Assembly: GCF_000737245.1 (NCBI RefSeq) | Contig: NZ_JPQU01000078.1 | Coordinates: forward strand, 124,001 to 188,000 | DNA: 64,000 bases | Direction of reading: 5' to 3' | From: Pseudomonas syringae | Lineage (GTDB): Bacteria > Pseudomonadota > Gammaproteobacteria > Pseudomonadales > Pseudomonadaceae | In this document: positions 52,578 through 61,343 of the stretch, in pieces | Numbering within the stretch: position 1 is the stretch's first letter | How the letters are laid out: every line of letters begins with the position of its first letter | Position numbers and translations under genes: made by a program | The notes under the pieces: model-generated | Told to the model about the DNA's origin: nothing | Databases searched by the model: none | The model's input: the letters and a program-made list of their open reading frames with translations, nothing else

Positions 52578-54842
52578 TTAAGAAGCGTTTTCCACTAACA
52601 GGGCATCTACGCGCTGGAAGCCACGAGGCAACTTATTACCCCGCCGCCCCCGCTCGCCCTTGTAATGTTCAAGATCATCAGGCTTGAGCGACAGGTTGCG
52701 TTTACCCGCCTGCAGCACCAGGGTCGCGCCTTGCGGGATCACGGCGATATCCGTCACATATTCCTCGCGACTCGCTACACGGTCGCCTGGCACGCCAATG
52801 ATCTTGTTACCTTTGCCTTTGCTCAACTGCGGCAGATCGCTGATTTTGAAGATCAGCAGACGACCTTCAGTGGTCACTGCCGCCAACCAGTTCTGCTCAC
52901 GATCCGCCACGGTCCGCGGCAACATGACTTTAGCGCCTTTAGGCAGGCTCAGCAGCGCCTTACCGGCTTTGTTCTTGGCCTGCAGATCCTCGCCCTTGAC
53001 CACGAAGCCGTAACCGGCGTCCGAGGCAATCACATACAGGGCGTCGTCTTCAGGTAGCAACACGCACTCAAAAGTCGCACCTGGTGGTGGCTGGAGCTTG
53101 CCGGTCAACGGCTCGCCCTGGCCTCGTGCCGACGGCAGGGTATGCGCCGCCAGCGAATAACTGCGCCCGGTGGAGTCAATGAATACGGCATATTGGTTGG
53201 AACGGCCCATCGCAGCGGTCTGGAAACCATCCCCCGCTTTATAGGAAAGCCCGGTGGCGTCGATGTCATGGCCTTTGGCCGAGCGAACCCAGCCTTTTTC
53301 CGAAAGCACGACCGTCACTTTTTCATTCGGCAGCAGGTCGTGCTCGGTCATTGCCTTGGCTTCGGCACGCTCCACGATTGGCGAGCGGCGATCATCGCCA
53401 TAGGTTTCGGCATCCTTGATCAGTTCGGTACGCACCAACTTCTTGAGCTTGGCTTCGCTGCCGAGCAAAGCCATCAGCTTGGTACGCTCTTTATTCAGTT
53501 CATCCTGTTCGTTGCGCAGCTTCATCTCTTCCAGACGAGCCAACTGACGCAAACGTGTGTCCAGAATGTAATCGGCCTGGATCTCGGTCAGCTCGAAGCG
53601 CTCGATCAACTTCGCCTTCGGGTGCTCCTCGGTCCGGATGATCTGGATCACTTCATCCAGGTTGAGATAGGCAATCAGCAAGCCGTCCAACAGGTGCAGA
53701 CGACGCTCGACTTTATCAAGGCGGAATTGCAGGCGGCGGCGCACTGTACGCACGCGGAATTCCAGCCACTCGACCAGCAGGGCACGCAGGTTTTTCAGCT
53801 GCGGCTTGCCATCCAGACCGATGATGTTGATGTTGACCCTGTAGCTGGACTCCAGATCAGTGCTGGCGAACAGGTGCTGCATGAGCGCTTCGTGGTCGAC
53901 CCGGCTGTTGACCGGGATGATCACGATGCGGCACGGATTCTCGTGGTCGGACTCATCTCGCAGATCGGCAACCTGCGGCGCCTTGGAAGGCTTGGCCTGC
54001 ATCAGCGCTGCAATTTGCTCCAGTACCTTGGCACCGGATACTTGATGCGGCAGCGAGGTGACGATGATGTCGCCGTCTTCGACGTGGTAAACGGCACGCA
54101 TACGCACCGAGCCCTTGCCGGTTTCGTACATTTTCAGCAGGTCGGCACGAGGGGTGATGATTTCCGCTTCGGTCGGGTAATCCGGCCCCTGAATGTGTTC
54201 ACAGAGTTGCGCGACGGTCGCCTTGGGCTCGTCGAGCAGTCGCACACACGCTGTGGCGACCTCCCGCAAGTTGTGTGGCGGTACGTCAGTGGCCATACCC
54301 ACGGCGATGCCGGTGGTGCCATTGAGCAAGATGTTCGGCAAACGTGCAGGCAAAACAGCCGGCTCGTCCAGGGTGCCATCGAAGTTTGGCACCCAGTCTG
54401 CCGTGCCCTGGCCCAGCTCGCTGAGCAGCACTTCGGAATAACGCGACAGCCGCGCCTCGGTGTAGCGCATGGCAGCGAAGGATTTCGGATCATCCGGCGC
54501 ACCCCAGTTACCCTGGCCGTCTACCAGCGTGTAGCGGTAGCTGAAGGGCTGGGCCATGAGCACCATGGCTTCATAACAGGCCGAGTCACCGTGGGGGTGG
54601 AACTTGCCGAGCACGTCGCCGACAGTACGTGCCGACTTCTTGTGCTTGGAGTCCGCGTCCAGGCCCAGTTCGCTCATCGCGTAGATGATGCGCCGCTGTA
54701 CCGGCTTCAGGCCGTCGCCGATATGCGGCAAGGCACGGTCCATGATCACGTACATGGAATAGTTGAGGTAGGCCTGTTCGGTGAAGTCAGCCAGTGATCG
54801 GCGTTCTACGCCATCCAGGCTGAGGTCAAGGGAGTCGCTCAT
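52578..54842 (-). CDS. parC: DNA topoisomerase IV subunit A
   Basis: ParC (754 aa) cuts and rejoins DNA to decatenate daughter chromosomes. The catalytic tyrosine is Tyr127 in AAMRYTEARLS, and the quinolone-determining region (FHPHGDSACYEAM) has Ser87 and Glu91, the wild-type residues. The C-terminal beta-pinwheel domain covers about 490-740. Downstream in the transcript direction is the PqiC gene; upstream are the protease, phytase-like and parE genes on the same strand. Confidence 0.98.
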   Translation of the reverse strand: MSDSLDLSLDGVERRSLADFTEQAYLNYSMYVIMDRALPHIGDGLKPVQRRIIYAMSELGLDADSKHKKSARTVGDVLGKFHPHGDSACYEAMVLMAQPFSYRYTLVDGQGNWGAPDDPKSFAAMRYTEARLSRYSEVLLSELGQGTADWVPNFDGTLDEPAVLPARLPNILLNGTTGIAVGMATDVPPHNLREVATACVRLLDEPKATVAQLCEHIQGPDYPTEAEIITPRADLLKMYETGKGSVRMRAVYHVEDGDIIVTSLPHQVSGAKVLEQIAALMQAKPSKAPQVADLRDESDHENPCRIVIIPVNSRVDHEALMQHLFASTDLESSYRVNINIIGLDGKPQLKNLRALLVEWLEFRVRTVRRRLQFRLDKVERRLHLLDGLLIAYLNLDEVIQIIRTEEHPKAKLIERFELTEIQADYILDTRLRQLARLEEMKLRNEQDELNKERTKLMALLGSEAKLKKLVRTELIKDAETYGDDRRSPIVERAEAKAMTEHDLLPNEKVTVVLSEKGWVRSAKGHDIDATGLSYKAGDGFQTAAMGRSNQYAVFIDSTGRSYSLAAHTLPSARGQGEPLTGKLQPPPGATFECVLLPEDDALYVIASDAGYGFVVKGEDLQAKNKAGKALLSLPKGAKVMLPRTVADREQNWLAAVTTEGRLLIFKISDLPQLSKGKGNKIIGVPGDRVASREEYVTDIAVIPQGATLVLQAGKRNLSLKPDDLEHYKGERGRRGNKLPRGFQRVDALLVENAS

Positions 54843-54852
54843 GCGTGCCTCA

Positions 54853-55374
54853 TTATTTCGTTGTCTGGCGCAGCAGCATGGTGCCGCCGCGCTGAGTGAA
54901 TTCGAGTTGTTTCATTGCGCTCATGCCTAGCAGCACTTGTTCTCCGTCCAGACCGGGCACCACCAGGGCGCGCACGTTGTTCAGGACGATATCGCCCAGT
55001 TGCAGACGCTCGATGGAAGTTCGAAAGCCTTCGCTGCGGCCATTGGCGGTGCTGACCCAGACAGGCGCACCCCGTTGCATCTGCAAGGTTTCAGCCACCT
55101 CGCCCGGAATCGCCACATCGGTAGCACCGGTATCCAGCAAAAACTGCACGACATGATCGTTGATCTTGCCCGTGCTGACGAAATGCCCCTGGCGATTGCC
55201 CACCAATTGCACTTCGATGTAACCATCACCGTGTTGCGAGGTGACGACCGCGTTGGGATTTTCCTGCCGCTGTTCCCACTCACCAAAAAACCGCGTCGCC
55301 AGGAATAGCGCCGCGGCCCAGGCCAGAATCATCAACACCTTCCCCGCACGCTTACCGGGAGGTTGCTGACTCAT
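54853..55374 (-). CDS. Retropepsin-like aspartic protease (TIGR02281 type)
   Basis: This 173-aa protein has one N-terminal membrane segment (about residues 12-30) and a periplasmic retropepsin-like domain (about 50-170) with the catalytic triad LLDTGATDVAIP (Asp81-Thr-Gly) and the closing LLGMSAMKQLEF. It matches the clan AA aspartic protease family TIGR02281. Substrate unknown. Its start codon overlaps the stop of the phytase-like gene upstream by 4 nt, and parC follows after 10 bp, so all three are probably co-transcribed. Confidence 0.92.
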   Translation of the reverse strand: MSQQPPGKRAGKVLMILAWAAALFLATRFFGEWEQRQENPNAVVTSQHGDGYIEVQLVGNRQGHFVSTGKINDHVVQFLLDTGATDVAIPGEVAETLQMQRGAPVWVSTANGRSEGFRTSIERLQLGDIVLNNVRALVVPGLDGEQVLLGMSAMKQLEFTQRGGTMLLRQTTK

Positions 55375-56342
55375 GGTCGTTCGCTCCAGCCGCCGGCTGG
55401 CCCTGCGAAACGCCAGACAATCGGGCGTTTCTCGCCATCGGCGCGCTCACCAAAATTGTTGTCGACGCCTATCCAGGCGCCTGTCTCGTCGACGACCAGC
55501 GCCTCGGTCAGGCCAAAGCGCTGCTCGTAAAGCCGATTGGGCTTGAGTGCCTCCGCGGAGAAAGACCAGCAGCGCTCGGTAGCGCCCGTTTGCAGGGTAC
55601 GACGACAGATGCGGTAGGCCGAGCGTTCAAGGGCGTAAAGCTTGCCGTTGAACAGCGACAGGTCAGCGAAATCTCGTGATACGGACTTGCCGCCCACCTG
55701 GGGCGGCAGGACTTCCTTGCCCGGTTCGGTACGCAAGACACAGCTGCCCTTACAGCGCCAACCGTCACCTTCGCGGCTCACCACCAGTAAACCGCGCTGA
55801 TCCCGCTCAGCGGCCAGCCACAGGCGATCACCTTCGGGGCTGATCGCCAGACCTTCAAAAATAGCGTTGAAGTGTTGCAGCATGCCCTTGGCACGGGCCT
55901 GAGCCACCAGTTCCGAAGGCAGTTTCAACCAGACAGGGGCGCCCTCGACAGGCACCTTGAGCACCTCGGCGTGGGCCTCGCTCACCACGTACTTGTTGCC
56001 TTGCGCGTCGCAACTGATGCCTTCGAAATCCAGACTACCGCCGCGCACGTAGGACGAAAGCTTGGCCATAGATCGCAAATTGACCGGCAAATCACTTTCC
56101 GGCACATCCGGCACCTCAATGGCCACCGGTTGCGCCTGCCAGACGGTTTGCGCCCTGTCCATGCGATAAAGCACGTTGTCGTCACGATCAGAAATCGCCC
56201 ACAACTGACCGTTGCAAACCGCCAACCCCGACAGATTGCCGCCGACCATGGCATCCACCGGATGCTCAGACACCAGCTTTAACTGCTCCAGAGGGACTGC
56301 GAAAGCCGGGCCAGCCAGCAACATTGCAAGCAACCCAGCCAC
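55371..56342 (-). CDS. Esterase-like activity of phytase family protein
   Basis: The mature domain shows the repeated beta-propeller pattern of the phytase-like esterase family (GGNLSGLAVCNGQLWAISDRDD; GGSLDFEGISCDAQGNKYVVSE; IFEGLAISPEGDRLWLAAERD; FGLTEALVVDETGAWIGVDNN cited in part). A short signal peptide ending LLAGPAFA is present. The reading frame stays open another 221 codons upstream, but that part only translates a REP array, so the GTG at 56342 with AGGGGAG upstream was taken as start; GTG at 56345 and ATG at 56324 are alternatives. No basic residue precedes the hydrophobic core, so the natural 5' end may have been lost or altered. Length 323 aa. Confidence 0.8.
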   Translation of the reverse strand: MAGLLAMLLAGPAFAVPLEQLKLVSEHPVDAMVGGNLSGLAVCNGQLWAISDRDDNVLYRMDRAQTVWQAQPVAIEVPDVPESDLPVNLRSMAKLSSYVRGGSLDFEGISCDAQGNKYVVSEAHAEVLKVPVEGAPVWLKLPSELVAQARAKGMLQHFNAIFEGLAISPEGDRLWLAAERDQRGLLVVSREGDGWRCKGSCVLRTEPGKEVLPPQVGGKSVSRDFADLSLFNGKLYALERSAYRICRRTLQTGATERCWSFSAEALKPNRLYEQRFGLTEALVVDETGAWIGVDNNFGERADGEKRPIVWRFAGPAGGWSERP

Positions 56343-56351
56343 CACAGCTCC

Positions 56352-56957
56352 CCTGTAGGAGGACTGGGGTGGCGTTCCACCTTGCTCGCGATTCGGTTGA
56401 TCAGTCGCCACATGCATCGACTGACCTGACGCCATCGCGGGCAAGCGCGCTCCTACAGGGCCGAGGTCTGCGACACTTTCGCGTATTGATTGCAAAACCC
56501 TGTAGGAGCGCACGGAGGTTACGACGCCCGCGATGCGGTGTGTCAGACAAACCGCCATCGCTGCCTCGCGTTGCTCGTGAGCTCCTACAGGTTGCGTAAA
56601 CCTGTACGAGGACCGGGGTGGCGTTCCACCTTGCTCGCGATTCGGTTGATCAGTCGCCACATGCATCGACTGACCTGACGCCATCGCGGGCAAGCGCGCT
56701 CCTACAGGGCCGAGGTCTGCGACACTTTCGCGTATTGATTGCAAAACCCTGTAGGAGCGCACGGAGGTTACGACGCCCGCGATGCGGTGTGTCAGACAAA
56801 CCGCCATCGCTGCCTCGCGTTGCTCGTGAGCTCCTACAGGTTGCGTAAACCTGTACGAGGACCGGGGTGGCGTTCCACCTTGCTCGCGATTCGGTTGATC
56901 AGTCGCCACATGCATCGACTGACCTGACGCCATCGCGGGCAAGCGCGCTCCTACGGG
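56352..56957. repeat. Tandem REP array, 249-bp unit
   Basis: Two full units (56352-56600, 56601-56849) and a partial third (56850-56957) repeat with an exact period of 249 bp; they differ only near their junctions (TGTAGGAGGACTGG in the first, TGTACGAGGACCGG in the others). Each unit joins two different REPINs: one like the GCGGGCAAGCGCGCTCCTAC type and one like the GTAGGAGC...GCTCGTGAGCTCCTAC type. The array fills the space between parE and the phytase-like gene. Confidence 0.95.
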
Positions 56958-57001
56958 GTTGGCGCGATAGCGCGGTGTCAGGGACACCGGGGTGCCTGGC
57001 A

Positions 57002-58906
57002 TCAAGTCAGGACCTCGGCGAGGTTGCCCTTGGACTCCAGCCAGCTTTTGCGGTCACCAGCACGTTTTTTCGCCAGCAACATGTCCATCATTTCCGAAGT
57101 CGCGGCGAAATCGTCCAGGGTCAATTGCACCAGACGGCGGGTATTGGGATCCATAGTGGTTTCGCGCAACTGCGGCGGGTTCATTTCGCCCAGGCCTTTG
57201 AATCGTGTGACCTGCGGCTTGCCGCGTTTCTTCTCGGCGACCAGACGATCAAGAATCCCGTCGCGCTCGGCTTCGTCCAGCGCGTAATAGATGTCTTTAC
57301 CCAGGTCGATGCGATACAGCGGCGGCATGGCGACATACACGTGCCCAGCGTCCACCAGCGGTCGGAAATGCTGGACGAACAAGGCGCACAGCAGCGTGGC
57401 GATGTGCAAACCGTCGGAGTCGGCGTCGGCCAGGATGCAGATTTTTCCGTAACGCAGCTGACTCATGTCTGCCGCGCCGGGATCAACGCCGATCGCCACG
57501 GCAATGTTGTGCACTTCCTGGCTGGCGAGGACTTCGCCACCATCGACTTCCCAAGTGTTGAGGATCTTGCCGCGCAAAGGCAGGATCGCCTGAAATTCTT
57601 TATCTCGCGCCTGCTTGGCCGAGCCACCCGCAGAGTCACCCTCCACCAGGAACAGCTCGGAACGCATCGGGTCCTGCCCGGCGCAGTCCGCCAGTTTGCC
57701 TGGCAATGCCGGTCCCTGAGTGATGCGCTTGCGCTCGACTTTCTTGCTTGCCTTGAGACGACGACCGGCGTTGTTGATCGCTAGTTCTGCCAACTGCATG
57801 CCCAGGTCGGAGTTGGCATTGAGCCACAGACTGAACGCATCCTTGACCACACCAGACACAAAGGCTGCCGCCTCACGGGAAGAAAGGCGCTCTTTGGTCT
57901 GCCCCGAGAATTGCGGCTCCTGCATTTTCATCGACAGGACGAACGCGATCCGCTCCCAGACATCTTCAGGGGCCAGCTTCACGCCACGGGGCAGCAGGTT
58001 GCGGTATTCGCAGAACTCGCGCATTGCATCCAGTAAACCCTGGCGCAAACCGTTGACGTGGGTACCGCCCTGCGCGGTCGGGATCAGGTTGACGTAGCTT
58101 TCCTGAACGCTGTCGCCACCTTCCGGCAGCCAGAGCAGGGCCCAATCGACCGCTTCTTTATTGCCGGCAAAACTGCCGCAGAATGGTTCGTCCGGCAGGC
58201 GCAGGAAATCGCTGACCGAATCCTGCAGGTAAGAACGCAGGCCGTCTTCGTAATGCCATTCGACTTTCTCGCCGCTGGCCTTGTCTTCGAAGCTGACCAG
58301 CAGGCCCGGACACAGCACAGCCTTGGCCTTGAGCACGTGTTTGAGGCGGCTGACGGAAAACTTCGGTGTATCGAAATACTTAGGGTCCGGCGCGAAGTAC
58401 ACGCTAGTGCCGGTATTGCGCTTGCCTACGGTGCCAACCACGGCCAACTCCGAGGCTTTGTAGCCGTCGGCGAAGGTCATTTCGTATTCGTTGCCATCGC
58501 GCTTGACCCGTACCTTGACCAGGGTCGACAGCGCGTTGACCACCGAGATACCCACGCCATGGAGGCCACCGGAGAACTGGTAGTTCTTGTTGGAAAACTT
58601 GCCGCCAGCATGAAGCTTGGTGAGGATCAGCTCGACACCCGAAACACCTTCTTCCGGGTGAATGTCCACCGGCATCCCGCGACCATCGTCGGAAACTTCC
58701 AGGGAATTATCGGCATGCAGAATGACCTGCACCGACTTGGCATGACCAGCCAGGGCTTCGTCGACGCTGTTGTCGATTACCTCCTGGGCAAGGTGGTTCG
58801 GCCGCGAGGTATCGGTGTACATGCCCGGACGCTTGCGAACCGGGTCGAGGCCCGAGAGGACTTCGATGGCGTCTGCGTTATAAGAGCTAGCGCTGGGAGT
58901 GGCCAT
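57002..58906 (-). CDS. parE: DNA topoisomerase IV subunit B
   Basis: ParE (634 aa) is the ATPase subunit that works with ParC. The GHKL ATPase domain (about 15-220) has DNSVDEALAGH, DDGRGMP and GGLHGVGISVVNALS; the transducer follows, and the TOPRIM domain carries LVEGDSAGGSA, PLRGKILN and DADSDGLHI. The C-terminal signature FKGLGEMNPPQL is present. yqiA lies upstream in the transcript direction. Confidence 0.98.
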   Translation of the reverse strand: MATPSASSYNADAIEVLSGLDPVRKRPGMYTDTSRPNHLAQEVIDNSVDEALAGHAKSVQVILHADNSLEVSDDGRGMPVDIHPEEGVSGVELILTKLHAGGKFSNKNYQFSGGLHGVGISVVNALSTLVKVRVKRDGNEYEMTFADGYKASELAVVGTVGKRNTGTSVYFAPDPKYFDTPKFSVSRLKHVLKAKAVLCPGLLVSFEDKASGEKVEWHYEDGLRSYLQDSVSDFLRLPDEPFCGSFAGNKEAVDWALLWLPEGGDSVQESYVNLIPTAQGGTHVNGLRQGLLDAMREFCEYRNLLPRGVKLAPEDVWERIAFVLSMKMQEPQFSGQTKERLSSREAAAFVSGVVKDAFSLWLNANSDLGMQLAELAINNAGRRLKASKKVERKRITQGPALPGKLADCAGQDPMRSELFLVEGDSAGGSAKQARDKEFQAILPLRGKILNTWEVDGGEVLASQEVHNIAVAIGVDPGAADMSQLRYGKICILADADSDGLHIATLLCALFVQHFRPLVDAGHVYVAMPPLYRIDLGKDIYYALDEAERDGILDRLVAEKKRGKPQVTRFKGLGEMNPPQLRETTMDPNTRRLVQLTLDDFAATSEMMDMLLAKKRAGDRKSWLESKGNLAEVLT

Positions 58907-58971
58907 GGGGTCTCATCATCAGTTGTTCGTGGGGTTACGGGGCATCATTGTCTAACTATGCCGCTCTACCG

Positions 58972-59062
58972 TGTGGGAGCGAATTCATTCGCGAAGGGGC
59001 CGGCTAATCCAAGAAAACTCGTCAGGCCTGGCATCGCATCCGCGAATGAATTCGCTCCCACA
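58972..59062. repeat. REPIN (GTGGGAGCGAATTCATTCGCGA type)
   Basis: Inverted copies TGTGGGAGCGAATTCATTCG and CGAATGAATTCGCTCCCACA about 45 bp apart, between yqiA and parE. Confidence 0.9.
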
Positions 59063-59081
59063 GGGAAATACATGTATCGGG

Positions 59082-59699
59082 TTACAGCGTCGAAATAGGT
59101 GCTGACTGCATCAATTCAGGCGCAAATCCGGCAAAACTCAACAGGGCCGGCAACTGGGCAGCAAAACCTTGATAACTGTGGTCGCCACCCGCCTGGATAC
59201 GCAATGCGCAGGCTCGGTAAAACGTTTCGGCGCGCCGATAATCAAGGGTCTCATCGCCAGTCTGCAGCCAGACCTGGTAACGCTGTGGATCTTTGGGAGC
59301 AGGCACTTCCAGCTCCGCCAGCGCGTGAACATGGTCGCGAGTCAACTCCCAGGTTTCGCCGGTGTAGAAGTTCTGCTGGGTACCGACAAACCCGTCAAAC
59401 AGCTGATGCGGATTGACGGCCGGATTGATCAATACAGCCTTGAGGCAATGCCGCTCTGCCAAGTGAGTCGCATAGTAGCCGCCGAGCGAGCTGCCGACCA
59501 GCAGCGGGCGACCGAGCTCCGAGATGGCCGATTCCAGCTGAACCATGGCCTGACGCGGATGGTGGTGCAATTCGGGTACGCGCAGCTGCTCACTCAACCC
59601 TAGCGATTGCATCAAGGCGATCAGCTGGGTGGCTTTCTTCGACAGCGCCGAGCTGTTCAGGCCGTGGATATAAAGCAGAGTGGGTTTATCAGAGTTCAC
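59082..59699 (-). CDS. yqiA: YqiA-family alpha/beta-hydrolase esterase
   Basis: The protein begins VNSDKPTLLYIHGLNSSALSKKA with a GTG start at 59699 behind AGGAGCGG, giving 205 aa; the longer frame adds 29 residues foreign to the family. The nucleophile elbow is GSSLGGYYA, with the acid Asp in LQTGDETLDY and the His in GGDHSYQGF. E. coli YqiA hydrolyses short acyl-CoA/esters. It lies between cpdA and parE, as in other gammaproteobacteria. Confidence 0.94.
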   Translation of the reverse strand: MNSDKPTLLYIHGLNSSALSKKATQLIALMQSLGLSEQLRVPELHHHPRQAMVQLESAISELGRPLLVGSSLGGYYATHLAERHCLKAVLINPAVNPHQLFDGFVGTQQNFYTGETWELTRDHVHALAELEVPAPKDPQRYQVWLQTGDETLDYRRAETFYRACALRIQAGGDHSYQGFAAQLPALLSFAGFAPELMQSAPISTL

Positions 59700-59795
59700 G
59701 CCGTCCGCTCCTGGAGCACTGAGTGGTGCAAAGCCGCGCAGTTTACAGGGACTAACCGCGAAAGACTCGCTCAGGAATGTTTCCACGGAAAAAGA

Positions 59796-60602
59796 TCAGT
59801 AACCCTCTCCGCCATAGTCCACCTCGAAATCCAGACCGACCACCCGCGAAACACCGGTTTCCAGCTGTCCGTCGTTGTGCAGACGCAGCCAGCGGTAGCC
59901 CGGCGCCGTAGTGTCGACCTTGAAATCAACACTGCCCGGCGCGAACTGGATGCAGGTCGATGGAGAAGCCAACAGCCTTACGTCACCACGCATCTGGTCG
60001 TATTCCTGATGAACGTGCCCCCAAAGTACCGCCCGCACCTGTGGAAAACGCTCCAGCACCGCGAAAAGCGCATCGGGATTGCGCAAGCCAATGGGGTTCA
60101 TCCAGGCACAGCCGATGGGCACCGGATTGTGATGCAGGCAGACCAGATGATGGCGTTCCGGGGCTTCACTCAGGGCCTGCACCAATAGCTGCAGCTGCTG
60201 ATCCTGCAAATAACCAGGCACCGAACCAGGCACTGAAGAGTCCAGCAAGGTGACGCGCCAGTTGCCGATGTCGATGACAGGGTCGAGCAATTCACTCTGC
60301 TGCGCCGCCTGGAGCATCTCCACGGATTCATCGTGATTACCCGGGAACCAGCGCTTGGGCGCGTCAATCTGATCGCTCAGCTGCCGAAAAGCCTCGTATG
60401 ACTCGACACTGCCGTCTTGCGAAACATCGCCACTGGCAACCACCAGATCCACACGCTGCTGCTCGGTCAGCACTAGCTCGACGACTTTTTGCAGACTCTC
60501 ACGGGTTTTCATACCCAGCAGCGTGCCATCCGCCTTGGCGAACAAATGGCTGTCGGACAGCTGGACCAGCAGAACTGAGTCTGAAACGGGGACGTTGGGC
60601 AA
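59796..60602 (-). CDS. cpdA: 3',5'-cyclic AMP phosphodiesterase CpdA
   Basis: CpdA hydrolyses cAMP and so limits Vfr/CRP-type signalling. The metallophosphoesterase ligands are in LSDSHLF, SGDVSQDGS, FPGNHDE, LHHNPVPIG and GHVHQEYD. A TTG start at 60602 (reading M-PNVPVSDSVLLVQLSDSH) behind AGGAGA gives 268 aa, the family size; the open frame runs 50 codons further upstream without similarity to the family. It precedes yqiA on the same strand. Confidence 0.93.
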   Translation of the reverse strand: MPNVPVSDSVLLVQLSDSHLFAKADGTLLGMKTRESLQKVVELVLTEQQRVDLVVASGDVSQDGSVESYEAFRQLSDQIDAPKRWFPGNHDESVEMLQAAQQSELLDPVIDIGNWRVTLLDSSVPGSVPGYLQDQQLQLLVQALSEAPERHHLVCLHHNPVPIGCAWMNPIGLRNPDALFAVLERFPQVRAVLWGHVHQEYDQMRGDVRLLASPSTCIQFAPGSVDFKVDTTAPGYRWLRLHNDGQLETGVSRVVGLDFEVDYGGEGY

Positions 60603-60758
60603 AAGCCATCTCCTTGGGCAGAGTATGGCGATTATGGTGGGAAGCTCGCGGGTGGGCAAATCCGGGAATGAGCGGTGGGTCGCAGTTGTGAAGGGTGGCT
60701 CCTCAGACACTGCGTTTCTGGAGGATATCCCGAACTGTCGCGCAGCAAACACAGAACC

Positions 60759-60848
60759 CTGTAGGAGCGAGCTTGCTCGCGATGCGGTATCTCTGAAAAG
60801 AAATTAATTTCTGACCCGCCGCTATCGCGAGCAAGCTCGCGCCTACAG
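60759..60848. repeat. REPIN (GTAGGAGCGAGCTTGCTCGCGA type)
   Basis: CTGTAGGAGCGAGCTTGCTCG and its inverse (one mismatch, CGCGCCTACAG) flank about 45 bp, in the gap between cpdA and the DUF1249 gene. Confidence 0.87.
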
Positions 60849-60890
60849 AATCGGGTTCATTTCAGATCGTTGAGAGTTGGCCTCGACCTG

Positions 60891-61343
60891 TTACCGCACC
60901 GCCTCAAACTCATGCCCACACGCCAGGCAATGGCTCAGCCACTCTCCCAGAAATAGATTCAGCTGAGCCTTCTCATCCGGCTGGTGCATCTGCGCATTGG
61001 GATACGGATAGATACCGCGAAAGCGTCGGGCGTGTTCAGCGCCGATGACTTCGGCCATGCGTGCGTCGTGATAGACCTGCACTTCCAGACTCGGCACCGG
61101 CAGCCAGGGCAGGCTGTGTTCCTGTCGCACTTGCAATGTAGTGGTGTACGGGCAATCGAGCAGTACTTCGACGGCCAGTACGCCAAGCATTTGATCACCC
61201 TGGGTGACGGCCACCCGGCGTGAGCGCTGGGCGTTGCGCATGTCGGGGAGCAAACGCATCAAGCGCGCATAGTTGGCCTCGCAGGCTGCTTGCAGCCCGG
61301 CGAGATCAACTCGATAGCGCTCGCGCATCAGATTCACGACCAT
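60891..61343 (-). CDS. DUF1249 family protein
   Basis: This 150-aa protein belongs to the DUF1249 family found next to nudF and cpdA in gammaproteobacteria (YRVDLAGLQAACEANYARLMRLLPDM, cited here by its character; HARRFRGIYPYPNAQMHQPDEKAQLN). It has no membrane segment and no catalytic motif that I can name. The ATG at 61343 was chosen; it overlaps the nudF stop region by 10 nt, so translation is probably coupled to nudF. Function unknown. Confidence 0.9.
   Translation of the reverse strand: MVVNLMRERYRVDLAGLQAACEANYARLMRLLPDMRNAQRSRRVAVTQGDQMLGVLAVEVLLDCPYTTTLQVRQEHSLPWLPVPSLEVQVYHDARMAEVIGAEHARRFRGIYPYPNAQMHQPDEKAQLNLFLGEWLSHCLACGHEFEAVR

Noticed and set aside
53142..54797. 551-codon open frame on the plus strand opposite parC
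   Set aside because: It lies wholly antisense to parC, has no ribosome-binding site and its sequence is that of a GC-rich shadow frame.
56343..57005. 221-codon N-terminal extension of the phytase-like protein with internal repeats
   Set aside because: The extension is translation of the 249-bp REP array on the minus strand. The repeated peptide is a by-product of the tandem repeat; a signal peptide and ribosome-binding site appear only at 56342.
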